Source: JAZRWQ01 sp045541395 (lineage in GTDB: Bacteria; Bacillota; Clostridia; Oscillospirales; UMGS1783). From it: DNA of 64,000 nt. The notes under the pieces are model-generated. The model searched no databases, was not told where the DNA came from, and worked only from the letters and a program-made list of their open reading frames with translations. Location of the stretch: positions 1 through 64,000 of the forward strand of contig JAZQIZ010000009.1 of NCBI GenBank assembly GCA_045541395.1, in the 5' to 3' direction. The position numbers were made by a program, and so were the translations under genes. Below are positions 16,393 to 24,243 of the stretch, piece after piece (position 1 is the first letter of the stretch; each line of letters opens with the position of its first letter).

Positions 16393-16761
16393 ATGGCGAG
16401 AATTTCAGGTGTAGACATTCCAAATGAAAAGCGCGTAGAAATAGGTTTGACCTATATTTACGGTATAGGCAGAGCAAGATCAAATGAAATCCTGGCAGGC
16501 ACCGGTATCGATCCCGATACCAGAGTAAGAGACCTTACAGAAGATCAGATTTCCCAGATTCGTGACTATATGGAGCATAACTACTTAGTAGAAGGCGACC
16601 TTCGTCGTGATACTGCTCTTAACATCAAGAGACTTGTTGAAATCGGTTCTTACCGCGGTCTCAGACACAGAAAAGGTCTGCCTGTTCGCGGTCAGAGAAG
16701 CAAGACCAATGCAAGAACACGTAAGGGTCCTGCTAAGACCATAGCAAACAAAAAGAAATAA
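16393..16761 (+). CDS. rpsM: 30S ribosomal protein S13
   Basis: S13, 122 residues, in the head near P-site tRNA. ARISGVDIPNEKRVEIGLTYIYGIG start; C-terminal basic tail with GLPVRGQRSKTNARTRKGP. Good GGAGG site. Confidence 0.98.
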   Translation: MARISGVDIPNEKRVEIGLTYIYGIGRARSNEILAGTGIDPDTRVRDLTEDQISQIRDYMEHNYLVEGDLRRDTALNIKRLVEIGSYRGLRHRKGLPVRGQRSKTNARTRKGPAKTIANKKK

Positions 16762-16779
16762 GTAAGGGAGGATTAAAGA

Positions 16780-17175
16780 ATGGCTAAGGCTCCGAAGAAG
16801 GTAATCAAAAAGCGTCGCGAGAAAAAGAATATAGAACGCGGTGCTGCACATATTCGTTCTTCTTTCAATAACACCATCGTAACAATTACCGATGTTGACG
16901 GCAACGCTCTTTCCTGGGCTTCCGCTGGCGGACTTGGGTTCAGAGGATCTAAGAAATCCACTCCCTTCGCTGCACAGACAGCAGCAGAAACCGCTGCAAA
17001 GGCTGCTATGGAACACGGCCTCAAAACTGTTGAAGTTTATGTTACAGGCCCCGGTTCCGGCAGAGAAGCTGCTATAAGAGCTCTTCAGACTGCTGGTCTG
17101 GAAGTTACTATGATCAAGGACGTAACTCCCATTCCCCACAATGGTTGCCGTCCTCCGAAGAGAAGAAGAGTTTAA
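16780..17175 (+). CDS. rpsK: 30S ribosomal protein S11
   Basis: S11, 131 residues, on the platform near the E site. Recognised by AAHIRSSFNNTIVTITD, SSGGLGFRGSKKSTPFAAQ-like core (here SAGGLGFRGSKKSTPFAAQ) and the basic end NGCRPPKRRRV. Confidence 0.98.
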   Translation: MAKAPKKVIKKRREKKNIERGAAHIRSSFNNTIVTITDVDGNALSWASAGGLGFRGSKKSTPFAAQTAAETAAKAAMEHGLKTVEVYVTGPGSGREAAIRALQTAGLEVTMIKDVTPIPHNGCRPPKRRRV

Positions 17176-17190
17176 TTGGAGGTATAATCA

Positions 17191-17811
17191 ATGGCTAGAT
17201 ATACTGATTCTGTCTGCAAGATCTGCAGAAGAGAAAAGCAGAAACTGTTCCTTAAGGGTGACAGATGCTATACAGGCAAGTGCGCTCTGGCTCGTAGAGA
17301 GTATGCTCCCGGCCAGCACGGTCAGCGCAGAAAGAAGATGTCCGAATATGGCGTACATCTTAGAGAAAAACAGAAAGTTAGAAGATTTTACGGCGTTCTG
17401 GAATCTCAGTTCGAGAAGTACTATGAAATGGCTATCAAGCAGAATGGTATCGCAGGTGAAAACCTTCTCACCATCCTTGAAAGCAGACTTGATAACGTAG
17501 TTTACAGACTCGGCTTCGCTATGTCCAGACCCGAAGCACGTCAGCTGGTTGTTCATGGCCACTTTAACGTAAATGGTCATCGTGTAGACATTCCTTCTTA
17601 CCTTGTTAAGGAAGGCGATGTTATCACCATCAGAACTACCAACAGCCCCAAATTTGCGGCAATCCTTGAGGCAAATGGTTCTAAGCCCGTTCCTAAGTGG
17701 CTCGAATCCGACAAGGAAAATATGACCGGTAAGGTTATCACTCTGGCTTCCAGAGAAGATATCGACCTGCCCATTGAAGAACATCTTATCATAGAGCATT
17801 ATTCTAAATAA
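17191..17811 (+). CDS. rpsD: 30S ribosomal protein S4 (zinc form)
   Basis: S4, 206 residues, a primary 16S binder and, in several bacteria, the alpha-operon repressor. Four cysteines near the N-terminus (C9, C12, C26, C31) give the zinc form. The S4 domain around residues 95-155 contains RLDNVVYRLGFA and HGHFNVNGHRVDIPSY. A 92-base gap with a folded structure separates it from rpoA. Confidence 0.97.
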   Translation: MARYTDSVCKICRREKQKLFLKGDRCYTGKCALARREYAPGQHGQRRKKMSEYGVHLREKQKVRRFYGVLESQFEKYYEMAIKQNGIAGENLLTILESRLDNVVYRLGFAMSRPEARQLVVHGHFNVNGHRVDIPSYLVKEGDVITIRTTNSPKFAAILEANGSKPVPKWLESDKENMTGKVITLASREDIDLPIEEHLIIEHYSK

Positions 17812-17860
17812 TTTGTCCCTCATCCGCATCTTAACTGTAATTATATACAGTTTGGACAAA
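17812..17860 (+). promoter_or_regulatory. Structured intercistronic element before rpoA
   Basis: TTTGTCC (17812-17818) pairs with GGACAAA (17854-17860), enclosing a second hairpin AACTGTA/TACAGTT (17833-17839 with 17846-17852). There is no T run, so it is not a standard terminator. It begins at the rpsD stop codon. Role as processing site or S4-linked control element is inference. Confidence 0.5.
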
Positions 17861-17903
17861 CGACAACATATAATTCAAACAAATTAATAAGGGGGAAAAT
17901 TCG

Positions 17904-18857
17904 TTGATAGATATCGAAAGACCGCAGATAGGCGTAGAATTCATTTCTGAAGATGAAAAGTACGGCAAATTTACAGTAGAACCGCTGGAAAGAGGCTACG
18001 GTGTTACCTTAGGTAACTCATTAAGAAGAATTATGCTTTCTTCTCTTCCCGGCGTTGCTGTTCAGTCTATTAAGATTGACGGCGTCTCCCACGAGTTTTC
18101 AACTGTGCCCGGGGTTAAAGAAGATGTAACCGAAATGATTCTCAATATTAAGGGAATCGTTGCCAAGCTTCACAGCGACGGCCCCAAGGTTGTTTATATC
18201 GAAGCTACCGGTGAGCAGGAAATAACTGCAGGCGATATTAAATGCGATTCTGACGTGGAAATTCTCAATCCCGAACTTCATATTGCTACTTTAGGCAAAG
18301 AAGGCAGACTCTTTATGAGCATTACACTCAATAAAGGCAGAGGCTATTCTCTTGCTGATAAGAACAAGAAGTATGTAGAGGGTATTATTGGAGAAATACC
18401 AGTAGATTCGATATACACTCCCGTTGTCAAAGTCAACTACAGCGTAGAAAATATGCGTGTAGGACAGATAACCGACTTTGACAGATTGACCCTCGAGGTA
18501 TGGACAAACGGCACCATTACTGCTAAGAATGCTCTCAGCCTCGGCGCAAAGATTATGAGCGACCATTTGAGCCTGTTCATTAATCTTACCGAACAGACTG
18601 ACGAAACTATCGATGTTTGGAAGGATGATCACACCTCCAACAAGAGCAAGGTATTGGAAATGACAATCGAAGAAATGGACCTTTCTGTTCGTTCCTTCAA
18701 TTGCCTGAAGCGTGCCGGTATTAATACTGTTGAGGATCTGGCAAATAAGACACAAGATGATATGATCAAGGTAAGAAACCTCGGCAAAAAGTCGCTTGAA
18801 GAGGTTATTGCCAAGCTTGAATCCCTCGGTCTTGCACTTAAAGACGATGAGGAATAA
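17904..18857 (+). CDS. rpoA: RNA polymerase alpha subunit
   Basis: Alpha subunit, 317 residues. The N-terminal dimerisation domain (PLERGYGVTLGNSLRRIMLSSLPG, split from the flanking text) leads into a linker near 235, then the C-terminal DNA- and activator-binding domain (SFNCLKRAGINTVEDL ... RNLGKKSLEEV). It starts with TTG behind AAGGGGG; no ATG fits the conserved IEIERP-like N-terminus. Confidence 0.98.
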   Translation: MIDIERPQIGVEFISEDEKYGKFTVEPLERGYGVTLGNSLRRIMLSSLPGVAVQSIKIDGVSHEFSTVPGVKEDVTEMILNIKGIVAKLHSDGPKVVYIEATGEQEITAGDIKCDSDVEILNPELHIATLGKEGRLFMSITLNKGRGYSLADKNKKYVEGIIGEIPVDSIYTPVVKVNYSVENMRVGQITDFDRLTLEVWTNGTITAKNALSLGAKIMSDHLSLFINLTEQTDETIDVWKDDHTSNKSKVLEMTIEEMDLSVRSFNCLKRAGINTVEDLANKTQDDMIKVRNLGKKSLEEVIAKLESLGLALKDDEE

Positions 18858-18888
18858 AGCTTAAGTTTAATGAAGGAGGTATAGAGTT

Positions 18889-19389
18889 ATGCCCGGAACA
18901 AGAAAGTTAGGCAGACCGACAGACCAGAGAATGGCTATGCTCAGAGGTCTTGTTACCTATCTGTTTGAAAACGGAAAGGTTGAAACAACCGTAACAAGAG
19001 CAAAAGAAGTTAGAGCTCTGGCTGAAAAGATGATTACTTTGGCTAAGAAAAACACTTTAGCTTCTTACAGACAGGTGCTTGGCTTCATCACTAAGGAAAG
19101 CGTTGCACACGATCTCTTTAATATTATTGCTCCTAAGTATGCAGATAGAAACGGTGGTTATACCCGTATCTATAAGTTAGGTCCCCGTAGAGGTGACGCT
19201 GCAGAAATGGCTCTTCTTGAACTTATCGCTGTAGAAGATAAGAAGGTTGCTAAGAAGGCAGCTAAGAAGGAAGAAGTTAAAGTTGAAGAAGCTCCCGTAG
19301 TTGAAGCTCCCGTTGAGGAAGCTGTTGCAGAAGAAGCTGTAGCTGAAGAAGCTGTAGTTGAAGAAGCAACTGAGGAAGCTGCTGAATAA
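18889..19389 (+). CDS. rplQ: 50S ribosomal protein L17 with acidic C-terminal tail
   Basis: L17 core at residues 1-114 (RKLGRPTDQRMAMLRGLVTYL ... YTRIYKLGPRRGDAAEMALLEL), which sits by the tunnel exit. The protein is 166 residues, about 50 more than a minimal L17: a lysine-rich hinge (KKVAKKAAKKEE) is followed by repeats of V/A-EEA up to the stop. The tail is low-complexity and strongly acidic. Last gene of the superoperon; a terminator follows. Confidence 0.97.
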   Translation: MPGTRKLGRPTDQRMAMLRGLVTYLFENGKVETTVTRAKEVRALAEKMITLAKKNTLASYRQVLGFITKESVAHDLFNIIAPKYADRNGGYTRIYKLGPRRGDAAEMALLELIAVEDKKVAKKAAKKEEVKVEEAPVVEAPVEEAVAEEAVAEEAVVEEATEEAAE

Positions 19390-19402
19390 TTTTAAACTTG
19401 TG

Positions 19403-19431
19403 AAGACTTGCAGATTAATTCTGCAAGTCTT
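19403..19431 (+). terminator. Terminator of the ribosomal superoperon
   Basis: Eleven-bp perfect stem (AAGACTTGCAG arm, 19403-19413 with 19421-19431), seven-base loop and a T-rich tail. The next 165 bases hold a possible weak stem (AAAGCGGA ... TCCGCTTT, about 19446-19486) and otherwise only AT-rich sequence up to the next promoter. Confidence 0.8.
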
Positions 19432-19596
19432 TTATTATTTCTTAAAAGCGGAAATTCTTATGTTGTTGAAAATTTGTCCGCTTTAAAATCAATATCAGCT
19501 GTTGCTTAATTTTAATGTATTACAATAAGAATCAGTCGATATAATTAGTTCGTATTTGTGTATTTTGTACATATATTTTCAATTATTCAAAAAGAC

Positions 19597-19625
19597 TTGA
19601 AATATTATTAAAAATGCAGTACAAT
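19597..19625 (+). promoter_or_regulatory. Promoter of the SDR/MBL operon
   Basis: -35 TTGAAA (19597-19602), 17-bp spacer, -10 TACAAT (19620-19625). Confidence 0.75.
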
Positions 19626-19682
19626 ATACAAGGCGTATTTTGTCATTTAAAAATTTATTTAAATAAATGGAGGAATCCCAAA

Positions 19683-20468
19683 ATGTTGAAAACCGATTTA
19701 ACCGGAAGAGTAACTGTTGTTACTGCAGGCGCAGGCGTTAACGGCCAGGCTATTTGCAAGACCTTTGCTGCTAACGGTGCAAAAGTAGCTGTATGCGACA
19801 AAGATTTGGAAGCTGCAAAAAAAGTAGCTGCTGAAATCGTTGCAGAAGGCGGTGTAGCTGAGGGTTTTGAACTCAATATCAGAGATTTTGAATCCTTCGA
19901 AGCTGTTCTTAATGACGTTAGAGCAAAGCTCGGCAAGGTTCAGATCCTTGTCAACAACGAAAATGAAGAAGTTGCTCCTGAAGACAGAAAGCCTCTTCAC
20001 GAATTTGATTTCAACCTCTATGAAGATATCGTTTATGCTGATATCAATGGTCTCTTTATGTTCACTAAGGCTGCTATGCAGGACATGGTAGAAGCAAACA
20101 AGGGCGTTGTTGTAAACGTTACTTCCGTTAAGGGCCTTGTTCCCGTTGCTAACCAGACTCCTATAGTTGCTGTTTCCGGCGCTACTGTTGGTATGACCAG
20201 AATGTGGGGCGTTGAATGCAAGGATGCGAATATCCGCGTAAACGCTGTTGCTGCAGGTCTTTCCAAGAACGAAAAGAACGCTCAGTATCTTGATACTCCC
20301 GAAAAGGTTGAGCCCAAGCTCTCCCACCTTGCCGTACATAGACTTGCTGAAGCTGAAGATATTGCGAATGCCGCTCTCTTCTTAGCAAGTGACGAAGCTG
20401 CTTATATTACAGGTGTAGTTCTCCCTGTAGATGGCGGCCTTAATGCTGGTTACGTTAGAAGCTTCTAA
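19683..20468 (+). CDS. SDR-fold protein lacking catalytic and cofactor motifs (probable pseudoenzyme)
   Basis: A 261-residue protein with the length and C-terminal pattern of a classical short-chain dehydrogenase (LASDEAAYITG then PVDGG). Key motifs are broken. The glycine motif TGxxxGxG reads TAGAGVNG, NNAG reads NNEN, and at the YxxSK site the sequence is V162-A-V-S-G166, so both catalytic Tyr and Lys are absent. Asn and Ser of the tetrad look kept. The reading frame is intact. The start is the ATG at 19683 behind GGAGG. First of four SDR paralogues in one operon; a structural or regulatory partner role is inference. Confidence 0.75.
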   Translation: MLKTDLTGRVTVVTAGAGVNGQAICKTFAANGAKVAVCDKDLEAAKKVAAEIVAEGGVAEGFELNIRDFESFEAVLNDVRAKLGKVQILVNNENEEVAPEDRKPLHEFDFNLYEDIVYADINGLFMFTKAAMQDMVEANKGVVVNVTSVKGLVPVANQTPIVAVSGATVGMTRMWGVECKDANIRVNAVAAGLSKNEKNAQYLDTPEKVEPKLSHLAVHRLAEAEDIANAALFLASDEAAYITGVVLPVDGGLNAGYVRSF

Positions 20469-20484
20469 TTAAGGGGGCTTTGAA

Positions 20485-21396
20485 ATGGAGATCGTAAAAA
20501 AAATTGATTGCGATAGAGTTAATGACTCTTTTGAAAGCATATTTGACGGTGTTCACGGTTATAAAAAGCCATACAATCATATGGTGGCAGACTTAAACGG
20601 TAAGGTTGCTATTCTTACCGGTGCTGCGGGTATGATCGGTTTTGCAACTGCAAAGCTCTTTGCAAAGTCTGGCTGTACCGTTTGCATTTGGGATATTGTT
20701 CCCGATGAAGTTGGCGCAGAACGTGTTGCTGAAATTGAAGCCGAAGGCGGTAAAGCTGCATATTACAATATTAATCTTGCTGATCTTGAAGCTATTAAGG
20801 CAGGCGTTGAAGATGTTGCTGAAAAGTATGGTAGAATTGACTTTCTATTCGGTAACGGTGGTGTAAACGTAGGTAATAGACAGCCTGTTTATAACTTCCC
20901 CGATGAAGCATTCCCCAAGAATATCGATATTAACCTTACCGGCGGTACAGTATATATCGCTCAACAGGTTATCCCTTATATGATCAAGCAGGGCGGCGGT
21001 AGCATTATGTTCACCTCCTCTGTTTGCGGCGTAACCGGTTTAAGACGTCAGTGTGGTTTTGTAGCTTCTAAGTTTGCTATTGCCGCACTTACTAAGTCTA
21101 TGGCTTTGGAATACGGCAAGTATGGCATTCGCGTAAACTGCCTCGCTCCCGGATCACTGCCTCTTCCCGGTGCTAAGCTTAATTTCTTATGGGATACCGT
21201 ATCCTTTGACGATTACGCAGGTAACTTCGAAAATCCCGCTTCTATGGTATTCGATATTGCTGCACGTCGTCCCGCATATCCTACAGATATGGCAGGTCTT
21301 ATCCTCTACTTTGCTTCTGACGATGCATCCTATTGTACCGGTCAGGTTGTTTGTGTAGACGGTGGTTGGACTGCCGGCTGCTCTCAGGATCTTTAA
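20485..21396 (+). CDS. SDR-family protein, Tyr-to-Phe at the catalytic site (paralogue 2)
   Basis: 303 residues: a 35-residue N-terminal extension (KIDCDRVNDSFESIFDGV) precedes a classical SDR core. Cofactor motif TGAAGMIG is intact, and the Asp after the second strand (IWD) suggests NAD. The Ser of the tetrad is in FTSSVCG, but the active-site YxxSK reads F192-V-A-S-K196. The Asn in DINLTGG is kept. Loss of the tyrosine hydroxyl removes the usual proton relay, so normal alcohol dehydrogenation is doubtful. Very similar to the next gene, as expected of a tandem duplication. AAGGGGG site before the ATG. Confidence 0.8.
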   Translation: MEIVKKIDCDRVNDSFESIFDGVHGYKKPYNHMVADLNGKVAILTGAAGMIGFATAKLFAKSGCTVCIWDIVPDEVGAERVAEIEAEGGKAAYYNINLADLEAIKAGVEDVAEKYGRIDFLFGNGGVNVGNRQPVYNFPDEAFPKNIDINLTGGTVYIAQQVIPYMIKQGGGSIMFTSSVCGVTGLRRQCGFVASKFAIAALTKSMALEYGKYGIRVNCLAPGSLPLPGAKLNFLWDTVSFDDYAGNFENPASMVFDIAARRPAYPTDMAGLILYFASDDASYCTGQVVCVDGGWTAGCSQDL

Positions 21397-21439
21397 TTTA
21401 TATAATTGTCTCCTCAAATACACAATGGAGGTGTAAATA

Positions 21440-22351
21440 ATGGCTGGAGTAACAAAAATCAATTGCGATAGAGTAAATGACCCTATCTCTAAAATATACG
21501 AAGGTGTTTACGGTTATGATAAGCCCTATAACATTATGCATGCTGACCTTAAAGGCAGAGTTGCAATCTGCACAGGCGCTGCAGGTATGATCGGCTTTGC
21601 AACCGCAAAACTCCTTGCTCAGTCCGGCGCACACGTTTGCGTATGGGATATGGTTCCCGAAGAAGTTGGTGCTGAGCGCGTTGCTGAAATTGAAAACGAA
21701 GGCGGCAGCGCATCTTACTACAATATTAACCTTACAGATAAAGAAGCTGTTAAAGCAGGTGTTGAAGACGTTATTGCTAAGCACGGCAAAATTGATATTC
21801 TTTTTGCTAACGGTGGCGGCAACTGGGGTAACAGACAGCCTGTATATAATTTCGATGAGGAAAAATTCCCCCTCAATATCGATATTAACCTTACCGGCGG
21901 TACTGTATATCTTTCCAAGGTTGTAATCCCTTATATGATCAAGCAGGGTGGCGGCAGCATTATGTTTACCTCTTCTGTTTGCGGTGTTACAGGCCTTAGA
22001 AAGCAGTGCGGTTTCGTAGCATCTAAGTTCGCTGTAGCTGCTCTTACCAAGTCTATGGCTCTTGAATACGGCAAGTATGGCATCCGTGTTAACTGCCTTG
22101 CTCCCGGATCCCTGCCCAGACCTGATATGAAGCTCAACCATCTTTGGGATACCGTTACATTTGATGATTATGATTCTAACTTTGAGAATCCCGCTTCTAT
22201 GGTATATGATATTGCGGCTCGTCGTCCTGCATTCCCTTCCGAAATGGCAGGTATTATCCTTTACTGGGCTTCTGACGATGCTTCCTACTGTACCGGTCAG
22301 GTTGTAGCTGTTGACGGCGGCTGGACTGCAGGCTTCTCAGGAGATCTTTAA
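21440..22351 (+). CDS. SDR-family protein, Tyr-to-Phe at the catalytic site (paralogue 3)
   Basis: 303 residues, the same length as paralogue 2 and, by eye, about three quarters identical to it, including the N-terminal extension (KINCDRVNDPISKIYEGV). TGAAGMIG cofactor motif intact, Asp for NAD (VWD), Ser in FTSSVCG, and again F192-V-A-S-K196 in place of YxxSK. Some substrate-loop positions differ (GGNWGNRQ versus GGVNVGNRQ; SLPRPDMK versus SLPLPGAK), so the copies may have different ligands or may form a heteromer. Confidence 0.8.
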   Translation: MAGVTKINCDRVNDPISKIYEGVYGYDKPYNIMHADLKGRVAICTGAAGMIGFATAKLLAQSGAHVCVWDMVPEEVGAERVAEIENEGGSASYYNINLTDKEAVKAGVEDVIAKHGKIDILFANGGGNWGNRQPVYNFDEEKFPLNIDINLTGGTVYLSKVVIPYMIKQGGGSIMFTSSVCGVTGLRKQCGFVASKFAVAALTKSMALEYGKYGIRVNCLAPGSLPRPDMKLNHLWDTVTFDDYDSNFENPASMVYDIAARRPAFPSEMAGIILYWASDDASYCTGQVVAVDGGWTAGFSGDL

Positions 22352-22376
22352 TTGATCCCTAAAAGGAGGAATTTCA

Positions 22377-23198
22377 ATGGCTTTAAAAGCTGATGTTAAG
22401 GGCAGAGTAGCTCTTATTACCGGTGGTGGCGGCGGTATAGGCGGCTGCACCGGAAGACTGTTTGCTCAGAACGGTATGCGCGTTATTCTTACTGATATAG
22501 TAAGAGAAAAAGGCGAAGCTGTTGCTAAATCTATAAGAGATGAAGGCTTTGATGCTGAATTTATGTATATGGATTGTAGCAGTAAGGAGTCTATTGATGA
22601 ATGTGTTAACGCTGTAATTGAAAAGTACGGCAGAATTGATGTACTTATGAACAATGCAGGTGTTAATACAGGTCCTGATGAAAGAAAACCTGTTTATAAC
22701 TATAAACCCGAGGTGTTTAATTGGGTTGTAGATATTAACCTTCATTACGGTATGGTTTATATTACCCAGAAGGTAGTTCCCTATATGATCAAGCAGGGCG
22801 GCGGTAACGTACTTAATACTACCTCCATAGCCGGTGTTGCAGGCCTCCGCTTACAGCATGCTTTTGTATGCTCTAAGTTTGCAATGAGCGCCCTAACCAG
22901 GTCTATGGCTCTTGAATATGCTAAGTACAACATCCGCGTAAACGCTCTTGCTCCCGGCTCCACCTGGGGCCCCGGCGGTGATAAGAAGTATAACCCCGAA
23001 ACTGACGCATCTAAGCCTTTCTATGAAAGATTTACTTTAGGCGGTCAGTTTGAAAATGTTCCAATGAACCGTCCCGCCGGCTCGGAAGAAATGGCAGGTT
23101 TAATGCTGTATCTTGCTTCTGATGACGCTTCCTATTGCACCGGTCAGGTAATTGCGGTAGACGGCGGTTGGACAGCTGGTTTTAGTAAAGATTATTAA
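22377..23198 (+). CDS. SDR-family protein, Tyr-to-Phe at the catalytic site (paralogue 4)
   Basis: 273 residues without the N-terminal extension. TGGGGGIGG cofactor motif, Asp for NAD (LTD) and NNAG intact; Ser in NTTSIAG; active site F163-V-C-S-K167 instead of YxxSK. It has its own longer loop after APGS (TWGPGGDKKYNPETD) that may cover the pocket. The shared stretch YMIKQGGG and the WTAGFS end link it to paralogues 2 and 3. Strong AAAGGAGG site. Confidence 0.8.
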   Translation: MALKADVKGRVALITGGGGGIGGCTGRLFAQNGMRVILTDIVREKGEAVAKSIRDEGFDAEFMYMDCSSKESIDECVNAVIEKYGRIDVLMNNAGVNTGPDERKPVYNYKPEVFNWVVDINLHYGMVYITQKVVPYMIKQGGGNVLNTTSIAGVAGLRLQHAFVCSKFAMSALTRSMALEYAKYNIRVNALAPGSTWGPGGDKKYNPETDASKPFYERFTLGGQFENVPMNRPAGSEEMAGLMLYLASDDASYCTGQVIAVDGGWTAGFSKDY

Positions 23199-23218
23199 TA
23201 GAATTGGAGAGAATAACT

Positions 23219-23995
23219 ATGGCTAATTTTGCACAAAAGGTAATGAATGTACAGAACCACAACGGCGAAATCTCTATTTTCTTCGTAGGCCAGGCAGGCT
23301 ATATAATTAAGACTGCTTCCGGTAAAATCATCGGTCTTGATATGTACCTTACCGACTGCGTTGAAAGACTTTGCAACTTCAAGAGAATTAATGCAAAGAT
23401 TATGGCTCCCGATGAATTGGTATTCGATTATGTTATCGTTTCCCATAACCATCCGGATCATTTTGATGTAGATGCGCTTCCTATTATTATGGGTAACCCC
23501 TATACCAAAATGGCTACATCCGTTTGCGGCGCTGAAGAAGCTAAAAAGGCTGGTATCACCAAAAACGTTACTGTTATGGAACGTGGCAATGAATATGATA
23601 TGGGCGATTTTAAGATCCGTGCCGTATATTGTGATCACGGTGAATTAGCTCCTTACGCTCTCGGCCTTATCATTGAGGTTGACGGCTTCAAGATCTACTA
23701 TGCAGGCGACACCGCATACAGACCTGAAGAGGTTAAGGCTTTCGCTGAAGAAAATATTGACGTTATGATCGCTCCTATCAACGGTGCTTACGGTAACCTC
23801 AATGGCGAGCAGTGCGCTCTCTATTCTCAGCTTATTCAGCCTAAGCTTACAATGCCCTGCCATTTCTGGACTTTCATCGAACACGAAACTCCCGGCGGCG
23901 GCCCCTCTGATTTCAAGGCTGCTATGGAAAGAATCTGCCCCGAAAACAAATATGCTTTCTTAACTCAGGGCGAATATATTAAAATTACTAAGTAA
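23219..23995 (+). CDS. Metallo-beta-lactamase-fold hydrolase, UlaG-like
   Basis: 258 residues. HxHxDH metal motif as HNHPDH (about residues 78-83), a later histidine in CDHGE, aspartate in YAGDTAY and histidine in PCHFWTF, the layout of UlaG-type MBL proteins. UlaG opens a sugar lactone phosphate, so a lactonase-like step on a product of the upstream SDR proteins is a reasonable guess but unproven. Starts at the ATG at 23219; a TTG five codons upstream lies in the GGAGAG site. Last gene of the operon. Confidence 0.8.
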   Translation: MANFAQKVMNVQNHNGEISIFFVGQAGYIIKTASGKIIGLDMYLTDCVERLCNFKRINAKIMAPDELVFDYVIVSHNHPDHFDVDALPIIMGNPYTKMATSVCGAEEAKKAGITKNVTVMERGNEYDMGDFKIRAVYCDHGELAPYALGLIIEVDGFKIYYAGDTAYRPEEVKAFAEENIDVMIAPINGAYGNLNGEQCALYSQLIQPKLTMPCHFWTFIEHETPGGGPSDFKAAMERICPENKYAFLTQGEYIKITK

Positions 23996-24002
23996 TTAAA
24001 TT

Positions 24003-24030
24003 AAAAACGGTAGCATAAGCTACCGTTTTT
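24003..24030. terminator. Terminator of the SDR/MBL operon
   Basis: AAAAACGGTAGC (24003-24014), loop ATAA, GCTACCGTTTTT (24019-24030), then more T residues. Confidence 0.9.
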
Positions 24031-24130
24031 TTTAAAATTATCTCATCCAAAATAAACCAATTAAATTTATTACCGTTTTGTCATAATTTCTATTATTTAT
24101 TAAAAACAAGGCATTTTTTCCATAACCGCA

Positions 24131-24159
24131 TTGACATCGCCCCCTAATTATGGTATATT
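24131..24159 (+). promoter_or_regulatory. Promoter of the lipoprotein gene
   Basis: -35 TTGACA (24131-24136), 17-bp spacer, -10 TATATT (24154-24159). The 80-base leader that follows shows nothing recognisable. Confidence 0.8.
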
Positions 24160-24243
24160 TAAAACAGGAGATAAAAGAAGGTACAGTCCAATGGTTAATT
24201 TTATATCCGTTCATAGGTTTTTAAATAATGATAGGTGTTAAAG

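Noticed and set aside
19446..19486. AAAGCGGA ... TCCGCTTT inverted repeat after the rplQ terminator
   Set aside because: The loop is about 25 bases and there is no T run; too weak to call a terminator or riboswitch.
19683..20468. Paralogue 1 of the SDR operon as a decaying pseudogene
   Set aside because: The frame is intact, the start signal is strong, it is the first gene of the operon and codon use matches its neighbours, so a maintained pseudoenzyme is more likely.
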